Shown here piece after piece: positions 25,007 to 32,942 of a stretch of 64,000 nt of DNA. Location of the stretch: the NCBI GenBank assembly GCA_963757185.1, contig CAVWQI010000009.1:620001-684000 (forward strand), written 5' to 3'. The DNA comes from JAQBQB01 sp963757185 (GTDB lineage Bacteria; Gemmatimonadota; Gemmatimonadetes; Gemmatimonadales; Gemmatimonadaceae). Under the pieces are notes generated by a model. The model was not told the origin of the DNA. It ran no database searches and was given only the letters and a program-made list of their open reading frames with translations. How positions within the stretch are numbered: position 1 is the stretch's first letter; the number at the start of each line of letters is the position of its first letter. The position numbers and the translations under genes were made by a program.

Positions 25007-25822
25007 GTGACGAAAAGCCGAATGCGGCTCGGGCTGGCTGCCACGCTCACGATGTCGAGTCTCGCCTCCCTTGGCGCCCAGGTGCGTTCTCCCGGTGTGT
25101 GGGTCGACAGCGTCAACACGCCGGCCTTCGAGCTCGGCGCGTCCGGAAGCGCTGCCGGCGTCGTCCGTATCATGCTTCGCGCCGGCTCACGAATCGCGGA
25201 GATTCAGGCATCCGGCGAAGACGTCAAGCATTTTGGCGACTCGGTCGCCGTGATTTTGACGAGGGCGTCTCGGCCGTCCAACAACGTTTCGTATGTGGTC
25301 GCGGGCGCGAAGATGCGGCTGACATACGGTGGGGTTGATCGGCAGGACGTCGTGCACTTTCGCGTCGGCGGTGGCGGCGGCATCGACGTGCAACCGTCGG
25401 TCAATGAAGCCCTGCGCATCGTCGGCATACTGCGCGGTGCCGCGTTCTGGGCAGTCGAACAGCATCGCGTGGCCGTCCACCCCCGAAACCCCTACCCTCC
25501 AACGCCGGGCGCCGGAGACCGCACGTACTTCGACTTCCAGGTGGAGCGGCCGGCCGTGCCGCGCCCCGGCAACCCGTCGCCCAAGTACCCAGCCATGCTG
25601 CACTCGGCGAACGTCGAAGGGGCGGTGCTGGTTCAATTCGTGGTCGATACACTCGGTCGAGTTGACTCGACGACGTTCCACGTTCTCAAATCAACGCACG
25701 ATCTGTTCACGCTCGCAGTGAAAGACGTCGTATTCCGATACAAGTTCAAACCTGCGGAGCTCGGCGGTCACAGAGTGAAGCAGCTGGTTCAAATGCCATT
25801 CGACTTCCAGATGTCACCATGA
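25007..25822 (+). CDS. Exported protein with a TonB-like C-terminal domain
   Basis: 271 residues from GTG 25007, 18 bases past the dioxygenase stop. Residues 1-24 form a signal peptide ending SLGAQ. The N-terminal half is a beta-rich domain of unknown type. The C-terminal ~90 residues match TonB_C: PSPKYPAMLHSANVEGAVLV, then VVDTLGRVDSTTF and a final FKPAELGGHRV. True TonB proteins have an N-terminal inner-membrane anchor and a Pro-rich span; here only a cleavable signal is seen, so it may act as a periplasmic adaptor rather than an energy transducer. Confidence 0.78.
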   Translation: MTKSRMRLGLAATLTMSSLASLGAQVRSPGVWVDSVNTPAFELGASGSAAGVVRIMLRAGSRIAEIQASGEDVKHFGDSVAVILTRASRPSNNVSYVVAGAKMRLTYGGVDRQDVVHFRVGGGGGIDVQPSVNEALRIVGILRGAAFWAVEQHRVAVHPRNPYPPTPGAGDRTYFDFQVERPAVPRPGNPSPKYPAMLHSANVEGAVLVQFVVDTLGRVDSTTFHVLKSTHDLFTLAVKDVVFRYKFKPAELGGHRVKQLVQMPFDFQMSP

Positions 25823-25926
25823 CGCGCGCTGCGCGTTGCGGCCTTGCTCTGGTTGCGATCTCGACGACTCTTCCCGCCGAGGTCGCGGCGAAGCCTCGAC
25901 AGGACGACCGCATCAAGGGGCGTCCG

Positions 25927-26196
25927 CTAGCGCAGGAATCGGCGAGCCAGCGTCTCGAGTCGGTCGTCGCCGCTCGCCTCGGCGCGGGCGAGAATTCGCC
26001 GCACGTGTTCGTGCAGCTTCCGCTCTCCCCAGTAGTATCCCGTAGCCTGTTCGGCGCTCGCGGTTTCTCCTTCCCGCGCCGCCTCGAGCAACACCTCCGC
26101 CGCGACCGCGTCGAACGACGGATCGTCGCGCGCGGGAAGGACGTACTGCTTCCCGGGCCCGCCTCCGGCGTCTTCGTTGACGAACGCGCGCGACAT
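25927..26196 (-). CDS. 89-residue protein of unknown function, linked to the HtrA-like gene
   Basis: Started at ATG 26196, where MSRAFVNEDAGGG begins behind a GGAG ribosome-binding site. The protein is acidic and helical (AAEVLLEAAREGETASAEQ; HVRRILARAEASGDDRLETL) with a Gly-Tyr-Tyr-Trp-Gly turn in the middle. No signal or membrane segment is present. The opening resembles short Gemmatimonadota proteins found beside trypsin-like proteases, but no function is known to me. It is 31 bases downstream of the protease gene, so probably the second gene of that operon. Confidence 0.7.
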   Translation of the reverse strand: MSRAFVNEDAGGGPGKQYVLPARDDPSFDAVAAEVLLEAAREGETASAEQATGYYWGERKLHEHVRRILARAEASGDDRLETLARRFLR

Positions 26197-26227
26197 CGTT
26201 CCGATCTCCGTCTCTCTTGGCGCGAAA

Positions 26228-27265
26228 CTAGCGCGCCGGACTCTCGCCCGGAATGATCGGAAAGATTCGGCGCGCTCCCTCGCGCACGACGGTGATCGGC
26301 ACCGTTTTCCCGATTCGCTCCTGAGCGAGAAGCCGTTGCAGGTCGTCGACGTCGTCGACGCGCGCTCCCGCGAGCTCGACAACGATGTCGCGTGGACGCA
26401 GACCCGCCGACTCGGCCGGACTGTTCGCCATCACTGCCGTGATGAGGACTCCGCCCGCGCTCTCGAGATGGCTGATCTGCACGCGCCGGCGCGACAGCGT
26501 GATCGTCTGCCCGCTCACGCCGATCCAACCGCGCTGCACGCGTCCGTGACGAATCAACTGCGGGATTACGAAGCGCGCGGTGTTCACCGGAACCGCGAAG
26601 CAAATTCCCTGCGCGCCGGCGATGATCGCCGTGTTGATGCCCACGACCTGTCCGCGCGAATCGACGAGCGGACCACCGGAATTCCCGGGATTGAGCGCGG
26701 CGTCGGTCTGAATCACACCGTCGATCAATCGACCCGACTGCGAGCGCATCGTGCGTCCCAACGCGCTGACGACGCCGGACGTCACGGTGGACGAGAAGCC
26801 GAGGGGGTTTCCGATGGCGATCACGACCTGCCCCGCGCGCAAACGCGACGAGTCTCCGAGCGACGCGGCGACCAGCGAAGGAATGTCCACGCGCAGCACA
26901 GCGAGGTCGGTATCCGGATCGACGCCGACCAACTCCGCCGCGTGACTCTCGCCATCCGCGAACGTCGCCCGAATGCTCGACGCGCCCTCGACGACGTGGC
27001 TGTTCGTGAGCAGAAACCCGTCAGGCGTGAACAAGAAGCCCGAGCCGGCGCCGGTCCGTTCCGCATCCGCGGACCGGCGGCCGCGGCCACGCCGAGCGGG
27101 CGAGCCGAGGCCGATCTCGAGGTGCGCGACCGAAGGAGCGACCAGATCGACCGCGCTTACGACGGCACGAGAATACGCGTCCAGCAACTCGGGACTGTCG
27201 TCTTGCGGACCGACGGGCGAGATGGATGGGTTCGGTACGGCGTTGTCTTTCAGCAGTTGCAGCAT
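26228..27265 (-). CDS. HtrA/DegP-like serine protease with one PDZ domain
   Basis: 345 residues. The trypsin fold carries a complete triad: His90 (LLTNSHVVEG), Asp120 (DTDLAVLR) and Ser196 (NPGNSGGPL). One PDZ domain follows (~245-335; VLITAVMANSPAESAGLRPRDIVVEL). The family degrades or refolds damaged envelope proteins. Unusually, no signal peptide or membrane anchor is visible from this start; the N-terminus is polar (MLQLLKDNAVPNPS), so the enzyme may be cytoplasmic, or the true start may differ. It is followed by the 89-residue gene. Confidence 0.88.
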   Translation of the reverse strand: MLQLLKDNAVPNPSISPVGPQDDSPELLDAYSRAVVSAVDLVAPSVAHLEIGLGSPARRGRGRRSADAERTGAGSGFLFTPDGFLLTNSHVVEGASSIRATFADGESHAAELVGVDPDTDLAVLRVDIPSLVAASLGDSSRLRAGQVVIAIGNPLGFSSTVTSGVVSALGRTMRSQSGRLIDGVIQTDAALNPGNSGGPLVDSRGQVVGINTAIIAGAQGICFAVPVNTARFVIPQLIRHGRVQRGWIGVSGQTITLSRRRVQISHLESAGGVLITAVMANSPAESAGLRPRDIVVELAGARVDDVDDLQRLLAQERIGKTVPITVVREGARRIFPIIPGESPAR

Positions 27266-27301
27266 GCTGAAAAATACGGATGGTGAGAAGAACGAAGCGC
27301 C

Positions 27302-29971
27302 CTAGGCGCGGAGCGCCTCCACGGGGTCGACCCTCGTCGCCTTTCTCGCGGGCACGTAGCTCGCGGCTCCCGCCACGACCGCCAATGCGGCGGCGACGAC
27401 GCCGTACGTCATCGGGTCATGCGCCGAGATGCCGAACAAGAAGGCGGACAGAAAGCGCGCAAGCCCGATCGCGGCCGCCGTCCCGATCGCGACTCCCGCG
27501 ATGGCGAACGCCAGTCCCTCCCGAACGACCATCCACTGCAGCGCACCGCCTGGCGCGCCGAGTGCGAGTCGAACGCCGAACTCGTGCGTGCGCTGAGCGA
27601 CGACATAGGCAATGACGCCGTAGACGCCGACGACGGCCAAGGCGAGGCCCGCGCCCCCAAGGAGGACGAGCAGCCACATCGTGAACCGCGGGCGCGCCTG
27701 AAGGTCGGCGAATGCGGCATCCATCGTCGTCGTCCGCGACAGCGCCAATTCGGGATCCACCGACGCTACAGCTCGGCGAACCGAGGGCAGCAGCGTCGAC
27801 ACCGGAACGGCTCCGCGAATCAGAAACGCCATCGAGTAGTTCTGCGGCCACTGCGCGCTCGGCATGTACATCTCCCGCGGCGGGTCGACGGCGCGCCCCC
27901 TCGCGCGCGTGTCGCCGACCACGCCGACGATCGTGCGCCACACGGGGCCGGAATTCGTGTTCGATGCGCAGCTGGTGATCAGTTGACCCACCGGATCCGC
28001 GTCGCCGTACAGATCGTGCGCGAGTCGTCGCGTGATGATGGCGACGGGTGGACCGTCGGCGACATCAGCATTGTTGAACGCCCGTCCTCGAACGATCGGC
28101 TCGCCGATCGAGCCGAAGTACGATGCGTTCGCCCCCCGCATGTTCGCCCCGACGGCACCGTCGTCATGGCCATTGCTGCCGGGACGCATCGCGTCGCAGT
28201 TCCACTGGCCGCCGTTCTGCACTGGAGCCAGCGAGGTGCGCCCAACGGCCTTGACGCCGGGAATGGCAGCGAGCGCAGCGTCGAGCTTCAGGAACCCCGC
28301 TTCGAGAGCGCCCGGTCCGCCATAGCGCCTCGGCGGAAGCAGGACGTTGGTGATCAGGAGATTGTCCGTCGCGAACCCCGGCTGCACCGCCTGAAGCAGC
28401 AGGGCGCTGCGGATGAGAAGCGCGGCGCCCACGAGCAACACCTGCACGAGACACAGTTCGCCCACCACGAGCAGTCCCCGCACTCGATCGCGCGCGGACA
28501 CGGACGCCTCGCGACCTCCGTCTCGCAACGTTTGTTGCAGGTTTGTTCCAGCCGCCCTCATCGCCGGCAGCAAGCCGAAAAAGAGCGAGCAGGCCACGGC
28601 CACGGCAAGCGTGAACGCGACGACGGGCGCATTGAGCGCCGAATCGCGCAAGCGCGCGATCGCCAACGGACTCGTGACCAGAAATCGCACGCCCGCCCAC
28701 GCGACGAGCAGTCCCAGTAGGCCGCCCGCGACGGCCAACATCAAGCTCTCCACGAGCAGCTGTACCACGATGCGTCCGCGCGACGCACCGAGGGCGCGGC
28801 GAATCGCGATCTCGGCGCGCCGTGTCTTGGCGCGGGCGATCAAGAGGTTCGCGACGTTCGCACAGGCGATCAGCAACACGAGCGTTACAGCGCCGAGAAG
28901 CGTGAGCAGTAGCGTGCGGTTTAGCGGACCCACCATGTCGTCGGCGTAGGGACGCACTTCGACGTCCTCGAACCCGGAGTTGGGATATTCTTTGGCCAGT
29001 TGGCGCTCGATCGCCGATAACTCCGCGCGCGCCCGCTCGATCGTCACGCCGGGTTTGATGAGCGCGTGAACTTCCAGTTCGTGGTCGCTGTGGTCGTTCC
29101 ACCGGGACGCCGGGACCTTCATCGGCACCCAGATCAACTCCGCCGGCATCCCGATCGCATGGTCCTGCGGTGCGACGCCGACGACGGTGAAATCCGTTCC
29201 GCTGAGCGTGATCGGCTTTCCGACGATCGACGAGTCGCCGTTGAAGCGCGTGCGCCACAAGGTTTCCGAGAGAACGGCGACCTGTGTTGCACTCTCCCGC
29301 TCCTCGTCGACCGTGAAGTAGCGGCCGACGACCGGCGGCATGAACTCGACGTTCCAGAAACTGCCGGTGGTGGGCAGAGTGGGGATCGGCGTCGGGTCGC
29401 CGCGGCCGGTCAACGTTCGCGGCTGGCCCCCGAAGAATGCTCCGATGACGGCCAGCGAATGCGCGCTCTCGCGCCACGTCGCGTAGTTGCCGAATGTGAC
29501 GGCATTGACGCTCTTACCGCTGCGCTCGCCGATCGTAATGATGCGATCGCTGTTGGCGAACGGCAGGGGCTTGAGCATCACGCTGTAGACGACGCTGAAG
29601 ATCGCGCTGTTGGCGCCGATGCCGAGCGCCAGCGTCGCCAGCGCGGCCGCGGTGAAACCCGGAGCCTTGCGAAACTGGCGAAGTCCGAAGACGACATCCT
29701 GCTTGATCGTCTGCCACCACTCGGTTCGTTGCATCGTTCTCTCCCGCTGCCGGCTCAGCGTGTACAGGGTCTGTCCGATGGAGTCGACGTCGCCGAATCT
29801 TCGGCGTGCCGCGTCGTGCGCGGCCTCGCGCGACATCCCGGCTGCCACCAGCTCGTCGATCGTTGATTGGAGATGGAAATCGAGCTCCTCGTCCACGTCG
29901 TGCGTCGGCTCGGTGCGCAGAAACGCCGTGTAGCGACGCCACGCAGGCACCCGGTCGTCGTCGTGGATCAC
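27302..29971 (-). CDS. ADOP-type MacB/FtsX permease 3, PadR-coupled
   Basis: 889 residues from GTG 29971, which shares GTGA with the PadR stop. Residues ~20-80 form the cytoplasmic permease prefix domain (DEELDFHLQSTIDELVAAGMS, then RRRFGDVDSI). The first helix (LATLALGIGANSAIFSVV) is at ~110. A periplasmic MacB domain, central helices with IACANVANLLIARAKTRRAEIAIRRALGA, a second periplasmic domain, and an end block VYGVIAYVVAQRTHEFGVRLALGA / DPVEALRA follow. Prefix domain plus adjacent PadR is the usual ADOP arrangement. No ATPase gene is adjacent. Substrate unknown. Confidence 0.92.
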   Translation of the reverse strand: MIHDDDRVPAWRRYTAFLRTEPTHDVDEELDFHLQSTIDELVAAGMSREAAHDAARRRFGDVDSIGQTLYTLSRQRERTMQRTEWWQTIKQDVVFGLRQFRKAPGFTAAALATLALGIGANSAIFSVVYSVMLKPLPFANSDRIITIGERSGKSVNAVTFGNYATWRESAHSLAVIGAFFGGQPRTLTGRGDPTPIPTLPTTGSFWNVEFMPPVVGRYFTVDEERESATQVAVLSETLWRTRFNGDSSIVGKPITLSGTDFTVVGVAPQDHAIGMPAELIWVPMKVPASRWNDHSDHELEVHALIKPGVTIERARAELSAIERQLAKEYPNSGFEDVEVRPYADDMVGPLNRTLLLTLLGAVTLVLLIACANVANLLIARAKTRRAEIAIRRALGASRGRIVVQLLVESLMLAVAGGLLGLLVAWAGVRFLVTSPLAIARLRDSALNAPVVAFTLAVAVACSLFFGLLPAMRAAGTNLQQTLRDGGREASVSARDRVRGLLVVGELCLVQVLLVGAALLIRSALLLQAVQPGFATDNLLITNVLLPPRRYGGPGALEAGFLKLDAALAAIPGVKAVGRTSLAPVQNGGQWNCDAMRPGSNGHDDGAVGANMRGANASYFGSIGEPIVRGRAFNNADVADGPPVAIITRRLAHDLYGDADPVGQLITSCASNTNSGPVWRTIVGVVGDTRARGRAVDPPREMYMPSAQWPQNYSMAFLIRGAVPVSTLLPSVRRAVASVDPELALSRTTTMDAAFADLQARPRFTMWLLVLLGGAGLALAVVGVYGVIAYVVAQRTHEFGVRLALGAPGGALQWMVVREGLAFAIAGVAIGTAAAIGLARFLSAFLFGISAHDPMTYGVVAAALAVVAGAASYVPARKATRVDPVEALRA

Positions 29972-30318
29972 AGCGCTTCCTCCCGCCGCGCCGACATGAT
30001 CTTCCCGATGGCACCTGTGAGATCGTCCCACGTTTTCGTTTCGGCCGCGAGCTGGCGCCGGCCGCCGGCGGTAAGCCGGTAGTACTTCGCCCGGCGTCCG
30101 TTCTCGGTGAGTGCCCACTGCGCCTTGATCCAACCCCGGTTTTCCATTCGATAGAGCGCGGGGTAGAGCGAGCCCTCCTCGACCTGGAGCAGATCCTCGG
30201 TCGTGCGTTGAATCCAGCGCGCGAGTCCGAAGCCGTGCATCGGACCCCACGACAGCGACTTGAGGACGATGAGGTCGAGGGTGCCTTGGAGGAGGTCGAG
30301 GGAGCGAGTCATGCTCAC
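29968..30318 (-). CDS. PadR family transcriptional regulator (of ADOP 3)
   Basis: 114-116 residues; GTG 30318 and ATG 30312 are both possible starts. The winged helix shows the PadR order: LLQGTLDLIVLKSLSWGPMHGFGLARWIQ, then VEEGSLYPALYRMENRGWI and RRAKYYRLTAGGRRQL. PadR proteins are usually dimeric repressors of a neighbouring transporter. The four-base overlap with the permease gene links the two. A TAGA-CAC-TCTA palindrome lies just upstream of the start. Confidence 0.92.
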   Translation of the reverse strand: MSMTRSLDLLQGTLDLIVLKSLSWGPMHGFGLARWIQRTTEDLLQVEEGSLYPALYRMENRGWIKAQWALTENGRRAKYYRLTAGGRRQLAAETKTWDDLTGAIGKIMSARREEAL

Positions 30319-30645
30319 CTAGACACTCTAATGGAAGGAAAGGTTGGACAAGCCCCTGACGATCCGACCCCGCTGGGGTGTCCTGGTCGTTCCGCGGGTT
30401 TCTTTCTTGGCGTCCTCGCCGCTTCCCGCTCTTCCACGCTCGACGGGACGGCGGCGGCAGATGCCGATACTATTCTCGGGGGAAGTGCAACGCGTCAGGG
30501 CGGCGGGCTGGGGGGCCGCGTCGCCCGCGAATTGCCCTCCGGCAGTGTCCGCCTCGAACTGCCTTTTGCCGTTCTCGTCTCGTCCCTTCGCCCGTCGGTG
30601 GTTCGCTCCCGCCGCTGCCGCTGAGCGCATAAAGGAAAGTTTATT
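30319..30645. other. Divergent promoter region between PadR/ADOP 3 and the ATP-grasp operon
   Basis: 327 bases without a gene. It contains the palindrome at 30320-30330, a small acccc-gct-ggggt hairpin at 30367-30379, and AAAGGA at 30631-30636, which serves as ribosome-binding site for TTG 30646. No strong consensus promoter was recognised for the plus-strand operon. Confidence 0.6.
30320..30330. promoter_or_regulatory. Candidate PadR operator TAGA-N3-TCTA
   Basis: The 11-bp inverted repeat tagacactcta lies 2-8 bases upstream of the PadR start and overlaps a possible -10 (TAGAGT on the minus strand) that sits 15 bases from TTGTCC. This suits autorepression of PadR and ADOP 3. Confidence 0.45.
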
Positions 30646-31872
30646 TTGGCTTTCAGCGGAGTTCGCCAACCACTAAGATTCTCTGACGTGACCTCGCCGA
30701 GACCGCCGGTCCTGGTTCTGGGATCAGGCTTGACTGTCCTCGGCGCAATCCGCCTGCTTGGTCGAGCGGGATTTGCGCCGCTCGTGGTGAGTGACCGGCC
30801 GGGCATCGCGAAGAAGTCGCGCTGGTACCGGGCCGCTCCTCCCTCGCGCGCGACTGCCAGCCCCAGGACCGATCTCCCCGCCTGGTTGGAAGGACTTCCC
30901 CTCGAGCGCGCCGTCCTCCTTCCCTGCGAGGACGACTGGGCGTTGCGCGTCGCCAAGTGCGCCTCGGAGGTCGCCGGCCGCTTCCCGACGAGTATCTCCG
31001 GGCACGATTGCCTGCAGACGCTCATCGACAAGGGGCGTCTCGCCTGCGTCCTCGATGAGCTCGCCCTTCCGCATCCTCGGACCATCCCCATCGACCTCGA
31101 GGAGGACGACCCGGCTCGGCCGCACCCGACGCTCGAGCATGTCTTTCTCAAGCCGCGCGACTCGGCGGCGTTTCACCGGCAATTCGGCGTCAAGGCGTTT
31201 CAGGTGACGACGGAAACCGACCTCGCCGCGCGGCTCGCGGACGTGAGACGCCTCAAGCTCGCGGTGCAGTTGCAGGAGTACGTGCCCGGCCCCCCGTCAA
31301 ACCACTATTACGTCGAGGGATTCATCGATCGCGAGGGGCGACGGCGAGCGCTGTTCGTCCGCCGGCGCCTGCGGATGTACCCGTCCGATTTCGGCAACAG
31401 CACCTTCTTCGAGAGCGTCGATCCGTCGGCGGTCTCCGACGCCGTCGCGACGCTGACGACGCTGCTCTCGCACGTGGGCTATCGCGGCATGTTCAGCGCG
31501 GAGTTCAAGCGCGATGCGCGCGACGGAATCTGCCGGTTGATCGAGGTGAACGCCCGCCCGTGGTGGTATGTGGAATTCGCCGGGCAGTGCGGCGTCAACG
31601 TCTGCGCGATGTCGGTGCTCGATGCGCTGGGAGAGGAGGTGCCGGAGACCATCGGTTACCGCATCGGAAAGTCGTGCGTGTACCCGTACTACGACTACTT
31701 CGCGTGTCGCGAGCTGCACGCGCGAGGCGAGCTGACCGCCGGCGAGTGGCTGTGGTCGTGGCTGTGCTCGACCCAGCCGGTGCTGCGGTGGAGCGATCCG
31801 TTTCCGGCGCTCAGCGAGACCGCTTCGCTCCTGAAGCGTCGCGCGTCGTCGTACGTCCGTCGCGCCGGCTGA
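30646..31872 (+). CDS. ATP-grasp carboxylate ligase-like protein
   Basis: 408 residues from TTG 30646, favoured because AAAGGA lies nine bases upstream; GTG 30688 would give 394 residues and begins right at the fold (VTSPRPPVLVLGSGLTVLG). The N-terminus is a Rossmann-like pre-ATP-grasp domain. The ATP-grasp core includes the Lys in HVFLKPRDS, a binding segment VQLQEYVPG, and the metal-binding end CRLIEVNARPWWYVEFAG (Glu and Asn ligands). These enzymes join a carboxylate to an amine or similar with ATP, forming an acyl-phosphate. The substrate is unknown. The stop overlaps the next start (ATGA), so it is the first gene of a coupled trio. Confidence 0.85.
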   Translation: MAFSGVRQPLRFSDVTSPRPPVLVLGSGLTVLGAIRLLGRAGFAPLVVSDRPGIAKKSRWYRAAPPSRATASPRTDLPAWLEGLPLERAVLLPCEDDWALRVAKCASEVAGRFPTSISGHDCLQTLIDKGRLACVLDELALPHPRTIPIDLEEDDPARPHPTLEHVFLKPRDSAAFHRQFGVKAFQVTTETDLAARLADVRRLKLAVQLQEYVPGPPSNHYYVEGFIDREGRRRALFVRRRLRMYPSDFGNSTFFESVDPSAVSDAVATLTTLLSHVGYRGMFSAEFKRDARDGICRLIEVNARPWWYVEFAGQCGVNVCAMSVLDALGEEVPETIGYRIGKSCVYPYYDYFACRELHARGELTAGEWLWSWLCSTQPVLRWSDPFPALSETASLLKRRASSYVRRAG

Positions 31873-32942
31873 TGGCGTGGGACGTCGAGGTCCGTCCCCT
31901 CGAGCAGGATACCTGGCCGGCGTGGGAGAAGTTCGTGGCGGGGGCGCCTGGAGGCAGCGTCTACAGTCTGCCGGGCTACCTCGATGCGCTGTGCACCGCG
32001 GCCGGCGGGCGCTTCCGGATCCTCGGCGCGATGCGCGGCGAGGAGATCGTCGGCGGCGTCGCTCTGTATGAGCGGACGTCGCGCGGGGGCGTCTTCGTGT
32101 CGCCGCGCCTTCTATTGTATTACAACGGCGTCGTCGTCCGCCGATACGAGACGCAGTATCCGTCTGAAGCGACCGCGCGCCATGTGAAGATCCTCACGGC
32201 GCTGGAGGGCGCGCTTTCTGGCATGGGGCTCGGCAGCATCAACCTTCGGTCGCGCGCGTTGCACGATGTTCGTCCGTTCCTGGCAAAAGGATGGACGGTT
32301 GCCGCGAGCTACAGCTACGTCGTGCCGCTCGATCTCGAGGCCGCGTGGGGCAAAGTCGAGCAGAACCTCCGGCGTCTCATCGATCGGGCGCGCAACGCCG
32401 GGATGACGCTCTGCGACGGCGACGATGCGTTCGACGATTTCTTTCGGCTGCACGAGGCGACGCTCGATCGTCACGGCGCCGGCGTCTATCTTCCGCGCGA
32501 CGCGTTCCGCGAGTTCTGCGCGGCGCTGCGCCGAAACGGACTGGGTAAGCTCTACCAGGTTCGCACCAGGGACGGCGCGCCCGTTGCCGCGCAGCTCGTC
32601 TTGCTCGGGCCACATTTCGTGAGTCATACCGCCTGCGCCGGCGCCGATCCCGAGTCGAACAAACAAGGGGCATCCGCGTTTCTGCGTTGGAGTGCCTTCG
32701 AGGCGCTCGCCGCGCTCGGCTACAAGGGCAACGACCTCACCGACGCGAGCCTCAACCCCGTCACGCATTTCAAGAGTCAACTCGGCGGAGCGCTCGAGCT
32801 CTCGCTGGTGCTTCAGAGTCCGCGCTCTCGCCGCCACGTCTGGAACGAACGCGCCGACACCGCGGTCGCGCGCGCGCGCGGCAGCGCCCGCGCGCTGGTG
32901 AAGCGCCTCGTACGTCGCGGCGGGGACGGAGAAAGCGCTTGA
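31872..32942 (+). CDS. FemAB/GNAT-like acyltransferase (Acetyltransf_6 type)
   Basis: 356 residues from ATG 31872, overlapping the ligase stop. It has the doubled GNAT layout of FemAB and CelD/BcsL-type proteins: an N-terminal half with WEKFVAGAPGGSVYSLPGYLDAL, and a C-terminal half with FRLHEATLDRHGAGVYLP and ASAFLRWSAFEALAALGYKGNDL. Members transfer aminoacyl groups from tRNA to peptidoglycan-like peptides, or acyl groups to polysaccharides. Next to an ATP-grasp ligase this suggests a peptide- or amide-building step. The C-terminal 30 residues are very basic. Confidence 0.82.
   Translation: MAWDVEVRPLEQDTWPAWEKFVAGAPGGSVYSLPGYLDALCTAAGGRFRILGAMRGEEIVGGVALYERTSRGGVFVSPRLLLYYNGVVVRRYETQYPSEATARHVKILTALEGALSGMGLGSINLRSRALHDVRPFLAKGWTVAASYSYVVPLDLEAAWGKVEQNLRRLIDRARNAGMTLCDGDDAFDDFFRLHEATLDRHGAGVYLPRDAFREFCAALRRNGLGKLYQVRTRDGAPVAAQLVLLGPHFVSHTACAGADPESNKQGASAFLRWSAFEALAALGYKGNDLTDASLNPVTHFKSQLGGALELSLVLQSPRSRRHVWNERADTAVARARGSARALVKRLVRRGGDGESA

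Noticed and set aside
25819..26256. 145-codon plus-strand frame after the TonB-like gene
   Set aside because: It is antisense to the 89-residue gene and the protease end, has low-complexity Arg content, and its start only overlaps a stop by chance.
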